NCBI GenBank assembly: GCA_905235415.1
Contig: CAJOKX010000032.1
Coordinates: 1 to 37,412, forward strand
Source of the DNA: an uncultured Lachnospiraceae bacterium
GTDB taxonomy: Bacteria; Bacillota; Clostridia; Lachnospirales; Lachnospiraceae
DNA length: 37,412 nt
Reading direction: 5' to 3'
Part shown: in pieces, positions 1 to 7,245 of the stretch
Layout: every line of letters starts with the position of its first letter
Position numbering within the stretch: the stretch's first letter is position 1
Notes under the pieces: model-generated
What the model saw: only the letters and a program-made list of their open reading frames with translations
Database searches by the model: none
What the model was told of the DNA's origin: nothing
Translations under genes and position numbers: made by a program

Positions 1-116
1 ATCTGCTCCCATTCACCGGATCGATGACGGTTCTTATAATAGCCATCCAGGTAGATCAATACCAACAGGTATCCTGCCTGGATCAGGAGAAACAGAAGAC
101 TGAAGTGAAGGGGCAT
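1..116 (-). CDS. Partial membrane protein, N-terminus only
   Basis: An ATG at 116 (minus) opens a frame that runs off the window edge; 38 residues are visible and the ORF track does not list it. The N-terminus is hydrophobic (FSLLFLLIQAGYLLVLIYL), fitting a signal anchor or first membrane helix, followed by a basic stretch (YYKNRHR). The ribosome site AGGAG overlaps the stop codon of the upstream gene (TGAGGAGAG then ATG), so the two genes are probably translationally coupled. The family cannot be named from this fragment. Confidence 0.6.
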   Translation of the reverse strand, partial: MPLHFSLLFLLIQAGYLLVLIYLDGYYKNRHRSGEWEQ

Positions 117-122
117 CTCTCC

Positions 123-803
123 TCAGTCTGTAATGTAATACACGATCGCATCCACCGACCCGATCTCGATCCCATTTGACTCTAAATAATTGATATTATC
201 TCTGTCAATGTACAGGGAGAAGGTGGCGGTGCTCCCGGCATGCAGGCCGACATTCTCATACTGGTTTGTGTCCACATAAACAAGATTGCCGGCCGTATCC
301 AGCAATGCGCCTACCAGATAGTATCCTTTCCGGGTCTGATCCGATTCGTTTGTAACCGTAATGTGAATATAGTTGTCATAACTGTCAGATCCGTTGATCT
401 CATATTCGGCTTCGCACGGGATCCTCTCTGCATTCGTTCCTCTGTCAGTGGAATCTACGGAAAACTTTATGTCGCCAATTGTCTGGTTCTTCAGAGCGCT
501 GTCCCAGAGGAATTCCTTGACATAGGTGTATTCGCCGGGGTTCAGTACGATCCTGCTCGGAAATGTGTTAACGAAGTCCGAGGTGACCAGAATCTCATCG
601 TTTCCGGAGAACAGAACGAGCTTTCCATTGTCGACGCCTGCTGGGGCATCTCCGTCATTTTGAATCTTCGCATAGAAGTTCCCGGAATCATCGCCCGGAG
701 CAATGACAATTGCTTTATCAGATACTGATATGTTTCCGTCCGCATAGCAGCTTCCGGTAATCGCCAAGCTTGCTATGAGTGCCAGCAGTGCAGCTTTTTT
801 CAT
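123..803 (-). CDS. Secreted protein of unknown function (FxLYD-like C-terminal half)
   Basis: 226 residues. Residues 1-22 form a Sec signal peptide (basic MKK, hydrophobic core, cleavage near CYA-DG). There is no lipobox, so the product is probably released or wall-associated. The mature part is acidic and rich in beta-forming residues. Its last 80 residues (ITVTNESDQT, then YYLVGALLDTAGNLVYV, then an LHAGSTATFSL stretch) resemble the FxLYD / DUF pattern of extracellular Firmicute beta-sandwich domains; this is inference only. The start has a strong SD, AAAGGAGGG. It lies 128 bp downstream of an XRE regulator on the same strand and is coupled to the partial membrane protein after it, suggesting a small three-gene unit. 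Confidence 0.75.
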   Translation of the reverse strand: MKKAALLALIASLAITGSCYADGNISVSDKAIVIAPGDDSGNFYAKIQNDGDAPAGVDNGKLVLFSGNDEILVTSDFVNTFPSRIVLNPGEYTYVKEFLWDSALKNQTIGDIKFSVDSTDRGTNAERIPCEAEYEINGSDSYDNYIHITVTNESDQTRKGYYLVGALLDTAGNLVYVDTNQYENVGLHAGSTATFSLYIDRDNINYLESNGIEIGSVDAIVYYITD

Positions 804-931
804 GATGTGTGTCCCTCCTTTGTATTGTGAATCGATCTTTGATTACAGTCCGGGAGAGGCACTTTTGTGCCTCACGCCGGATGATTCCTGTTCTCTTATG
901 ATAGAAATTCGGAGTCCGGATTCCCACCATC

Positions 932-1501
932 TTAAAGGTGCTTTTTGGCAACCTGAAGTTGCGCCTCCAGCCGAATTCTGTCGAGCGTGTCCCACGGCAG
1001 AAGGAGCTGGCCGATCTCAGAGCTGTCCATCTCGGCAAAGGACTGAATGCTTTCATTGCCTGATGGGTCTGTCCCGGTTGTCTCTTCAAAAACTCTTCCG
1101 TCGTAGAAGATGCAGGCTCTGGTTCCCGCAAACTCGTCTGTGTCCACCTTCTGCACGATCTCGAATCCGTCAAGAACATGCACCATCCTTTTCAAAAGGT
1201 CCTGCCGGATGGTGTTGTTCAGAGAATGCCTGTCCTGTATAAATGCAGGATCCTCGGAATAAACGCGATCCGACTCACCCACCTGCGGCCTGAACCGGTC
1301 TACCTTCTCATCGCTGAAGAGCCAGTCCAGATCCTTCTCCAATATGTATGACAGTTCCAGCAATGTCCTGATCTCCGGATAGGATATACCGGTCTCCCAT
1401 TTTGTAACGCTCTGGCGGCTTACATCGAGCCTTTCTGCCAGCTCTTCCTGTGAAAATCCTTTCTGCTTCCTGGTAACCTTCAGTCGATCTCCAAAACTCA
1501 T
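932..1501 (-). CDS. XRE-family helix-turn-helix transcriptional regulator
   Basis: 189 residues from MSFGDRLKV. This start was chosen over the track's start 16 codons upstream because AAAGGGGAT lies at good spacing before it. Residues 1-60 are a typical Cro/C1 helix-turn-helix (KQKGFSQEELAERLDVSRQSVTKWE, split here as the two helices around the turn). The remaining 130 residues are an unrecognised acidic C-terminal domain, perhaps for ligand sensing. In Clostridia such regulators usually control adjacent small secreted or membrane genes, here the two genes downstream (inference). The specific ligand and operator are not visible. Confidence 0.85.
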   Translation of the reverse strand: MSFGDRLKVTRKQKGFSQEELAERLDVSRQSVTKWETGISYPEIRTLLELSYILEKDLDWLFSDEKVDRFRPQVGESDRVYSEDPAFIQDRHSLNNTIRQDLLKRMVHVLDGFEIVQKVDTDEFAGTRACIFYDGRVFEETTGTDPSGNESIQSFAEMDSSEIGQLLLPWDTLDRIRLEAQLQVAKKHL

Positions 1502-1641
1502 AATGATCCCCTTTCGTTTGTGCATGGCCGGTCCTGTATGAGGTTTCAAAACCGGCAGACTATTGCTCTCTCTATAGGGGCGAAAAAAAATGCGAATTTG
1601 TTAGTTTCGACTCACTTCATGCATTGGCTGCCTGGAAGGAT

Positions 1642-1666
1642 AAAAAAAGGATCGCCGAAGCGATCC
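1642..1666 (-). terminator. Rho-independent terminator after the alpha-CTD gene
   Basis: A perfect 7-bp stem GGATCGC/GCGATCC with a CGAA-type 4-nt loop occupies 1649-1666. On the minus strand it is followed directly by seven T (1648-1642). It ends the Lrp / alpha-CTD transcription unit. Confidence 0.85.
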
Positions 1667-1760
1667 AATGAAGAGTACTGATCTTATGCAGGCACCATCT
1701 CCAGACCCGGCGCTGATGCCCTTCTTATGCCTGCTCTGACAGGTCCGGGGGTTCATATTT

Positions 1761-2159
1761 TTAATCATCCGCATCTGCGTGCATTTTCTTTGCTTCCAGG
1801 TTCATTACCACAACTTCAAGAAGGTAGGCTTCCTGCCTGTCCGGCGGGAGGGAATTATACTGGTACAGGAACAGATGCTCCATGATCTCCCTCACGCTCT
1901 TGGCTCCGCAGTTGCGTATGCCCTTCAGCTCCCGGCCTGATGCTACTGCCTGTGCCACATCACCTATTGTGTGAAAATCAGCCCTTTTCAGGCTGTTGAA
2001 CGACCTTACGCTCAGGTCCAATGATTCGATCGGTTCATCTTTCATCCTGCCAGTCAGGTTCATGTAAAAATGGAATTTTCCGCCTTTCTTCTCATGAAGG
2101 TTCACTCCCTCCATCTGGTTCATTACATCCATCACGCTGCGGCGCTGATCGTTTTTCAT
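1761..2159 (-). CDS. Stand-alone RNA polymerase alpha-CTD-like protein
   Basis: 132 residues from MKNDQRRS; GGAGG sits 9 nt before this ATG. Residues 45-105 match the C-terminal domain of RpoA: IESLDLSVRSFNSLKRA, then a TIGD turn, then GIRNCGAKSVREIMEHL. This is the helix-hairpin-helix fold that contacts UP elements and activators. The N-terminal assembly domain of RpoA is absent, so this cannot be the core alpha subunit; it may be a DNA-binding or regulator-binding accessory protein (inference). Its 5' end overlaps the upstream Lrp gene by 68 bp in another frame. A clear terminator follows. Confidence 0.85.
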   Translation of the reverse strand: MKNDQRRSVMDVMNQMEGVNLHEKKGGKFHFYMNLTGRMKDEPIESLDLSVRSFNSLKRADFHTIGDVAQAVASGRELKGIRNCGAKSVREIMEHLFLYQYNSLPPDRQEAYLLEVVVMNLEAKKMHADADD

Positions 2160-2598
2160 ATCGAATTCCTCCGTAAACATCCTTGATGACCTCTTTGACG
2201 GCATGGCAATGGATCTCCAGGATCCCATCGCCGCACTTCTTTTGGATCATCTTTGTCAGGTATTGGAGGTTTGAGGCCTGGTCGGACACCGCGACCATGT
2301 GGATATGGTTCTCCTTTGTAGTACGGAAGATCTGCCGGATGTACGCCGTATGGGTGGTGACATACTGCAGCACCTCCTCATACTTCTCCGGAACCGTTAC
2401 GATATCAATGAACATCGTGATCTCATCCTCACGATAGATACAGGTGTTGTATCCGCGGATGATTCCCTCTTCTTCAAGCTTTTTCACTCTCTTCTTTGCC
2501 GCAACCCTGGTCATCCCGATTGCATTCCCGATGTCCTGATAGCTCATCCGGGCATTTCCCTTCAGAAGATCCAGTATCCTAAGATCCGTCTTATCCAT
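2092..2598 (-). CDS. Lrp/AsnC-family transcriptional regulator
   Basis: 168 residues from MDKTDLRIL, preceded by GAGAGGGTTGAGGTT. Residues 1-60 are the AsnC-type winged HTH (LLKGNARMSYQDIGNAIGMT, then KRVKKLEEEGIIRGY). Residues 65-145 form a RAM-type ligand-binding and oligomerisation domain (DIVTVPEKYEEVLQYV...). The family senses amino acids or related metabolites. The last 20 or so residues (after YGGIRYE) are a low-complexity polar tail encoded where the alpha-CTD gene begins in another frame; they may be an artefact of losing the original stop. Only the core should be trusted for function. Confidence 0.88.
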   Translation of the reverse strand: MDKTDLRILDLLKGNARMSYQDIGNAIGMTRVAAKKRVKKLEEEGIIRGYNTCIYREDEITMFIDIVTVPEKYEEVLQYVTTHTAYIRQIFRTTKENHIHMVAVSDQASNLQYLTKMIQKKCGDGILEIHCHAVKEVIKDVYGGIRYEKRSAPQRDGCNEPDGGSEPS

Positions 2599-2674
2599 AA
2601 CCTCAACCCTCTCATCAGCGTCGACCCTGATGGAACCATCATACAGAATCGGATGAAGAAAAAGCAATAGGCGC

Positions 2675-2691
2675 GGTTTCGTTTCGAAACC
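2675..2691. promoter_or_regulatory. Palindrome upstream of the Lrp gene, possible operator
   Basis: GGTTTCG-TTT-CGAAACC is a perfect 7-bp dyad about 77 bp upstream of the Lrp start codon. It is not followed by a T-run, so it fits an operator (possible autoregulation) better than a terminator. This is inference from position only. Confidence 0.4.
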
Positions 2692-2765
2692 TTCGGTATC
2701 GTTTGTTAACCCGGAGCTACCTCTTCATTGTTACGGCTTCTGATCGTCTTTATTGAAATGATCCA

Positions 2766-2795
2766 TTGACAATACCACTCATTGGGTGGTATTGT
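2766..2795 (+). promoter_or_regulatory. Promoter with embedded 10-bp inverted repeat operator
   Basis: TTGACA (2766-2771), an 18-bp spacer and TATTGT (2790-2795) form a promoter for the XRE gene at 2817. A perfect inverted repeat ACAATACCAC / GTGGTATTGT (2769-2778 and 2786-2795, 7-bp spacer) covers half of the -35 and all of the -10. Its arms are one major-groove repeat apart, as expected for an autorepressor dimer. Confidence 0.6.
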
Positions 2796-2816
2796 TCTCT
2801 CATGGAGGTGACGGTC

Positions 2817-3176
2817 ATGACGATAAAGGAAATGAGAATGAAACTGGATATGACCCAGGAGGTGTTTTCCCAACGTTACAATATCCCAAAGCGCACCATT
2901 GAGAACTGGGAATCCGGGAAACGGACGCCCCCGGCCTATGTCATTGAGATGCTCGAAAACGCTGTCATGCATTACAAACCCCGTACGATGGAAGAGATCT
3001 TGCGTATGCCTCTTACGATCGTTGACCTGAAGTATATGTGTGATGTCCTGATCCGGAAAGGATACGGGGAAAAATCTGTGCTTCTCAGCAACGACTCGGA
3101 GGAAACCGGGTACCATGGAATGTACTACGGTTTCGGGCCGGAAGATGAGTACGAAGACTATGTTACCCTGAACTGA
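2817..3176 (+). CDS. XRE-type HTH protein, probable autorepressor
   Basis: 119 residues from MTIKEMRMKLDM; the start is set by GGAGGTG six bases upstream, and the track start (TTG) lies inside the -35 box. Residues 5-50 are a helix-turn-helix: MTQEVFSQRYNIPKRTIENW followed by ESGKRTPP. The C-terminal 65 residues (LTIVDLKYMCDVLIRKGYG..., then an acidic tail) are not recognised. It is monocistronic between a divergent Lrp gene and convergent terminators. The dyad over its promoter suggests it represses itself. Similar short HTH proteins occur as orphan antitoxin-like regulators in Lachnospiraceae, but no toxin partner is visible. Confidence 0.8.
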   Translation: MTIKEMRMKLDMTQEVFSQRYNIPKRTIENWESGKRTPPAYVIEMLENAVMHYKPRTMEEILRMPLTIVDLKYMCDVLIRKGYGEKSVLLSNDSEETGYHGMYYGFGPEDEYEDYVTLN

Positions 3177-3181
3177 CACAT

Positions 3182-3210
3182 TAAAAACCCCGCACTGTGA
3201 GTGCGCGGGG
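3182..3210 (-). terminator. Hairpin with minus-strand T-tract
   Basis: CCCCGCACT / AGTGCGCGGGG form a GC-rich stem with a 2-nt bulge (3188-3210). Read on the minus strand it is followed by TTTTTAA. It is probably a back-up terminator for the rhomboid-HIT unit and may also stop plus-strand reading from the XRE gene. Confidence 0.6.
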
Positions 3211-3251
3211 CAGATCTATGGATCACTGCAGAAATAAACCTGCAAAAAGCC

Positions 3252-3292
3252 AAAAAGCGTGGACACAGGCTCTCCCAATGTCCACGCTTTTT
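3252..3292. terminator. Bidirectional terminator
   Basis: A perfect 14-bp inverted repeat AAAAAGCGTGGACA / TGTCCACGCTTTTT separated by 13 nt. The T-tract is present on both strands and the element lies between the convergent XRE and HIT genes, so it can serve both. Confidence 0.9.
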
Positions 3293-3336
3293 AGAGTATA
3301 ACACTTATAACACTTTCGTCCCGCTCCCGGTCTTTC

Positions 3337-3744
3337 TTATCCGAACAGGTCCAGGATCTGCGCCTTGTCCTCGTCTGTCAGCGTGCCCGGCTTCCATCCG
3401 AGTTTCACCGAATCGTCCGCATATCTCGGGATCAGATGGATGTGGAAATGAAATACCGTCTGGCCTGCGCTCTCCCCGTTATTCTGTACAATATTGAGGC
3501 CGTCCGCATGCAGTCCTTCAAACAGTCTCGTTCCTACCTTCCTGGCAACAGCCATGGCCTTTCCGAGCACATCCTCCGGAATCTCAAACAGATTTGCGTA
3601 ATGCTCTTTCGGCAGTACCAGCGCATGTCCCCTGGACGCCGGATTCAGGTCCAGGATGACACGAAATGAATCGTCTTCATAAAGTGTCGCAGACGGAATC
3701 TCTCCATTGGCAATCTTACAGAAAATGCAGTTGCAGTCTTTCAT
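3337..3744 (-). CDS. HIT-family nucleotide hydrolase/transferase
   Basis: 135 residues from MKDCNCIFC; upstream purine-rich GAGGAGG and AAAGG motifs support this start rather than the longer track ORF. The histidine triad HFHIHLIPR near residues 96-104 is the catalytic motif of the HIT superfamily (nucleotidyl or phosphoramidate hydrolysis of AMP conjugates). CIFCKI near the N-terminus is the zinc Cys pair typical of the Hinfp/HinT bacterial branch. Length is normal for the family. It lies 56 bp downstream of the rhomboid gene on the same strand, so co-transcription is likely; a cytosolic housekeeping role is expected. Confidence 0.93.
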   Translation of the reverse strand: MKDCNCIFCKIANGEIPSATLYEDDSFRVILDLNPASRGHALVLPKEHYANLFEIPEDVLGKAMAVARKVGTRLFEGLHADGLNIVQNNGESAGQTVFHFHIHLIPRYADDSVKLGWKPGTLTDEDKAQILDLFG

Positions 3745-3800
3745 AACCTTTCCGTTTCCTCCTCTTTCCCTTCCAGTTGTTACTCCGATTGTTACTCCGG

Positions 3801-4421
3801 TTACTCCGATATTCTTCGGACGGTCCGCTTCTTCGGATGATACAGCAGCGCCGCAAGCAGAAAACCGCACGCCATGCCGCCCAGATGCGCCGCATTGTCC
3901 ACGCCTTTGTCCACCATGCTCTGCATGATCATCAGCATCACCAGCAGCCCGAGTCTGCGCATGTTACTGCTCCCGAGCTGTTTCCGGTTCTGCAGGGCAA
4001 AACATAGATATGCGCCCATGCAGGCGAAGATCGCTCCGGACGCCCCCGCGGATACCGCATATCTTCCGGCACGCGCACTGACGAGCACCGAGATGACGTT
4101 GCCGCCGATCCCTCCAACAAAATAAATAATCAGGTACCGAACGGGGCCCATAATCATTTCCACGAAATCCCCGAGAAACAGCAGGCTGAACATATTATAG
4201 GCAAGATGCTCAAATCCGAAATGCAGGAACATCGATGTAAAGAGCCGCCAGTATTCACCCTCCAGAACCAGCGGTCCGTAGGAGGCGCCATGTGCCAGCA
4301 TAAATGAAGCGTCTGTCGTATCTCCCATACACTCCAGCACGATGAAGACAACAATATTAATCACTGCAAGCGTGAGATTGACTTTCCTGCGTTCTTTGAT
4401 GAAATTGGCAAATTCATTCAT
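3801..4421 (-). CDS. Rhomboid-family intramembrane serine protease
   Basis: 206 residues with six or so hydrophobic segments. The catalytic serine lies in GASGAIFACMGAYL and the catalytic histidine in AAHLGGMACGFLLA, as in rhomboid proteases. HFGFEHLAYNMFSL matches the conserved HxxxN segment of the second helix, which helps form the oxyanion hole. All key residues are present, so it should be active; the substrate is unknown. The start is supported by AGGAAG about 9 nt upstream. The basic tail (HPKKRTVRR) is cytosolic by the positive-inside rule. It heads an operon with the HIT gene. Confidence 0.93.
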   Translation of the reverse strand: MNEFANFIKERRKVNLTLAVINIVVFIVLECMGDTTDASFMLAHGASYGPLVLEGEYWRLFTSMFLHFGFEHLAYNMFSLLFLGDFVEMIMGPVRYLIIYFVGGIGGNVISVLVSARAGRYAVSAGASGAIFACMGAYLCFALQNRKQLGSSNMRRLGLLVMLMIMQSMVDKGVDNAAHLGGMACGFLLAALLYHPKKRTVRRISE

Positions 4422-4554
4422 AACCCGTCACTTCCTGCATCCGGGATCTGTCCTCACCTGCAAGATCCCCTTCAGGTTGCATCATACCATGCACAGGTCT
4501 TCCAGAAAAGCCCCCCGTGACCCGAAAGTCGGATGAAAGCGAACCCGGTCTTCC

Positions 4555-6087
4555 CTACCCCATCCGGAACCTGTACTGCAGGGAGCCGATGCTGATGACG
4601 GAACCGTCTTTCAGAAGGGTGGCCCTTCCGCTCTCCAGCCGCTCCCCGTCCACTCCGGTTCCGTTGGTGGAATACAGATCCGTCAGATAGAATCCGTCGG
4701 TCCTCAGCTCGATTCTGGCATGAACCCGGCTGACCGCGTCATCGGGCAGAACGATATCCGCCTTCTCCCTGCTCTTTCCCAGAATCATGTGCGTTGAAGA
4801 GAGAACAATATCCGGGCAGCGTTCTGGCTGCAGACTGATCAGACAGGGGGACGCTTCTTCCTCCCGCACACGCTGTGACATATAGGAGACTTCTTCCTCC
4901 CGCGCGCGCTGGGACGCGGACAGTTCATCCTCCGCATAGACCTGCTTCAGAAGAGACTGATAAAACGCATCATCCCCCGGATCCTCTTCATCGATCCAGA
5001 CATTGTGAATTTCAGATCGATCTTTATCGATCACGCTGTATGTCAGCCATATCAGTGCGATACTCATCAGCCCCACTCCGCCGATCTGTGTCAGATCCAT
5101 GCGGAACAGTATGATTGACAGGACTGCGGCAGGGACGATGACCAGCACCGGAAGAAGACGCCGGACGGACATCTTTTTTCTGTATCCCGCGCCTGCGCCG
5201 CTGCCCTTCCCCGCCGTCTTTGAGCCGGTTTGTTTCCGGCGGCCTGCACTTCTTCTCTGCCTGTCCGGTGGTGGGAGCACCCGGATATTTTCCTGCCCGG
5301 GAGGAGTACCAGGCACCGTCCTTCCGGGAGGCGTACCGGGTACCGTCCTTCCGGGAGGCGTACCGGGCGCCATTCTTCCGGGAGCCGGACCGGACATCGT
5401 TCTTCCGGGCGGCGTACCAGGCGCCGTTCTTCCGGGAAGCGGGCCGGGGCTGTACGCCTGTTTTGGAGTGTCCGGCCCTGCATAGCCTGAAGAAGCATAA
5501 CGCGCCTTCGGATCTTCTTCCTGTATCTGCGCCGCGCAGTCATGCAGCAGTTTCCGGAGCACTTCTCCCAGCATGTATTGATCAGCGCTGACCTTGTCAA
5601 ACAGTCCGTAAGACAGGTTGGCTGCGGTCTGGTCTGAATGATCGAGCTTCTTCAGAAAAAACTCTGCCAGGATCCGGATCGTATCCGGATCTTCCTCTGA
5701 CAGGTGCGGGATGTAGCACAGCAGCACCTCGTCTCCGCCCGGTCCGAGAAAGATATAGTCCGGATCCAGGCACAGATCCCCGGGATCCAGCAGATACCCG
5801 GGCAGTTTCAGAACCGTATCCCTGACAGCTGTCAGAATCTTCCTTATATCATTTCCTGTCAGCTGCACCGGCTTATAGCGCGCGGCAATGCTCGTGCATC
5901 CCGTCACATCCGCGCGCAGGCTGGTCTCTCCGTCTTTGACAGACAAACTCAGCGGCAGAAGAGAGGGAAGCTTCCCCCTGAGCGCCATCTGCAGAATATA
6001 TTCATTTTCATCGATGTGTTCTGTATCAAAGACCATGTACATCCGGTCGAGATCTTTTACAAGTCTTCCGTACTCTCCTCTTTTCAA
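4555..6087 (-). CDS. DUF6382 / FHA domain membrane protein of Tad-like locus
   Basis: 510 residues. Residues 1-190 match the DUF6382 region found at the front of FHA proteins in Clostridia. Residues 213-265 are Pro-Gly repeats (PGTPPGRTV units). Two membrane helices span about 310-329 and 336-353. Residues 434-505 form an FHA domain, with GKSR, SRVHARIE and STNGTGVDG, which are the residues that bind phosphothreonine. The protein probably places a phospho-Thr reader on the membrane near the pilus machinery (inference). The start is a TTG; an ATG 10 bp upstream is out of frame, so translation initiation may be weak or coupled to the preceding TadE-like gene, whose stop lies 6 bp away. Confidence 0.85.
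   Translation of the reverse strand: MKRGEYGRLVKDLDRMYMVFDTEHIDENEYILQMALRGKLPSLLPLSLSVKDGETSLRADVTGCTSIAARYKPVQLTGNDIRKILTAVRDTVLKLPGYLLDPGDLCLDPDYIFLGPGGDEVLLCYIPHLSEEDPDTIRILAEFFLKKLDHSDQTAANLSYGLFDKVSADQYMLGEVLRKLLHDCAAQIQEEDPKARYASSGYAGPDTPKQAYSPGPLPGRTAPGTPPGRTMSGPAPGRMAPGTPPGRTVPGTPPGRTVPGTPPGQENIRVLPPPDRQRRSAGRRKQTGSKTAGKGSGAGAGYRKKMSVRRLLPVLVIVPAAVLSIILFRMDLTQIGGVGLMSIALIWLTYSVIDKDRSEIHNVWIDEEDPGDDAFYQSLLKQVYAEDELSASQRAREEEVSYMSQRVREEEASPCLISLQPERCPDIVLSSTHMILGKSREKADIVLPDDAVSRVHARIELRTDGFYLTDLYSTNGTGVDGERLESGRATLLKDGSVISIGSLQYRFRMG
5293..5451 (-). repeat. In-frame minisatellite encoding Pro-Gly repeats
   Basis: Repeats of roughly 24-30 bp (CCGGGAGGCGTACC-like on the plus strand) encode PGTPPGRT-type units in the linker of the FHA protein. 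Adjacent copies are nearly identical at the DNA level, so unit number may vary between strains. Confidence 0.85.
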
Positions 6088-6093
6088 AGATTC

Positions 6094-6606
6094 TCATCCG
6101 TCCTTTCCAAGAAGCTTGCTCACATACTCCAGTCCGCGGATCTTCCGGATCGTATCCGCAGGCCGGAGCAGGTCCCGTTTCGCGGATGCGCCTGTATCCA
6201 GCGTGCTCTTCCCGAACAGGTTCGGGAGAAGTCCCGGAAGGCGGAGGGATGCGCTGTAGGAAACCGATGCCTGTGTGCCGGATGCGGAAGCAGTGGAAGA
6301 TGCCTTTCCGGACGCTCCTGTGCGGTCCGCCAGCTTCGCGGCGCTTCTTCCCAGATGCGCGTTTCCGCTTTCCTTCCAGTGGTTCAGATCCGCGATCGCC
6401 GCGATCTCCTGTGCAGCGCCGTTCAGTACGCCTCTGTCATGCAAATAAAAGCCCAGATACAGCAGCGCCAGCAGGACCGGCAGGATCACCGCCATCAGCA
6501 GGGCCGCTTCCACGGTATAGCTTGCCCGGAGACGGTCCGGACAGCTCCTCCATCCGCCAGCCGCACGTCCAGCTGCCTTCTGATTCCTCCACGAATCTCT
6601 GTCCAT
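6094..6606 (-). CDS. TadE-like pseudopilin-type membrane protein
   Basis: 170 residues starting at MDRDSWRNQ. AAAGGAT lies 8 nt before this ATG, whereas the track ATG three codons earlier has no spacing at all. A basic N-terminus leads to RASYTVEAALLMAVILPVLL, the single N-terminal helix with conserved Glu seen in TadE/TadF-type minor pilins. The rest is a small extracytoplasmic domain rich in Ala, Ser and Gly. It lies downstream of the prepilin peptidase, which may process it. The ribosome site is inside the last copy of a three-copy tandem repeat. Confidence 0.8.
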   Translation of the reverse strand: MDRDSWRNQKAAGRAAGGWRSCPDRLRASYTVEAALLMAVILPVLLALLYLGFYLHDRGVLNGAAQEIAAIADLNHWKESGNAHLGRSAAKLADRTGASGKASSTASASGTQASVSYSASLRLPGLLPNLFGKSTLDTGASAKRDLLRPADTIRKIRGLEYVSKLLGKDG

Positions 6607-6608
6607 TT

Positions 6609-6794
6609 CGTTCATCCTTTCACACGAGGGCCAGACCAGGTCGAGCTTGCGATGCCTGGTCGCCCTCGTCGTTCACCCATTCACATGGATTTCAGACCAG
6701 GTCGAGCTTGCGAAGCCCGGTCGCCCTCGTTTCTCATCCTTTCACGTGGGGGTGCCAGACCAGTTCACGCTTGCCTAGCTCGGTCGCTTTCGTC
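6609..6794 (-). repeat. Three tandem copies of an about 61-bp unit carrying hairpin and SD-like sequence
   Basis: Copies lie at about 6609-6669, 6670-6730 and 6731-6794. On the minus strand each holds an imperfect stem (GACCAGG ... CCTGGTC, extended in one copy by CGAGGGC/GCCCTCG) followed by a GTGAAAGGATGAACG-like segment, which is the ribosome-site region of the TadE-like gene. It fills the whole gap after the prepilin peptidase gene. Confidence 0.85.
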
Positions 6795-6804
6795 GTTCAC
6801 CCTC

Positions 6805-7239
6805 TTATATGGTGCTCAGTCCCTGCGCCGCGAGGACCAGCACGTGCCCCGCTGCCAGAAACGGAAGAAACGGCAGGCTGGAGCTGCGCGTCACTTTCCT
6901 GCGGACCAGCTGCAGCACCGAATATGCAGCGCACAGCAGCAGCGCCGCAGTCAGTGCACTGAATTCCGCATCAAACCCGATCGCGCTTCCGCACACCGCG
7001 CACGTCATACCGTCGCCGGTTCCGATGGAAGCATGAAACAGGAGCGCGAGAAGCAGCATCCCGGCGCCCGGTATCATCCCCGCAAGCATCCCCGGCAGAG
7101 TCATATCCCGCAGGAACACATGCAGCGCGCATATAAGCGCCGCAAACAAGCCCATCGGCTTCACCGGAACCGTGCGGCTCTTCAGATCGCAGACCGATAA
7201 GTATATAAGAAATACAAGTACGGCGATCCGGAAGATCAT
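6805..7239 (-). CDS. Prepilin peptidase, TadV/CpaA type (A24 family)
   Basis: 144 residues, mostly hydrophobic, the usual length for the short TadV-like form lacking the methylase domain. The two catalytic aspartates are visible: CDLKSRTVP near residue 18 and the GxGD motif in SIGTGDGMT near residue 74. It cleaves the leader of Flp-type prepilins on the cytoplasmic side of the membrane. GGAGG lies about 10 nt before ATG. It follows the Cys-module TadE-like gene after 6 bp and is presumably co-transcribed; the Flp pilin at 10.1 kb is its obvious substrate. Confidence 0.9.
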   Translation of the reverse strand: MIFRIAVLVFLIYLSVCDLKSRTVPVKPMGLFAALICALHVFLRDMTLPGMLAGMIPGAGMLLLALLFHASIGTGDGMTCAVCGSAIGFDAEFSALTAALLLCAAYSVLQLVRRKVTRSSSLPFLPFLAAGHVLVLAAQGLSTI

Positions 7240-7245
7240 ATCCGC

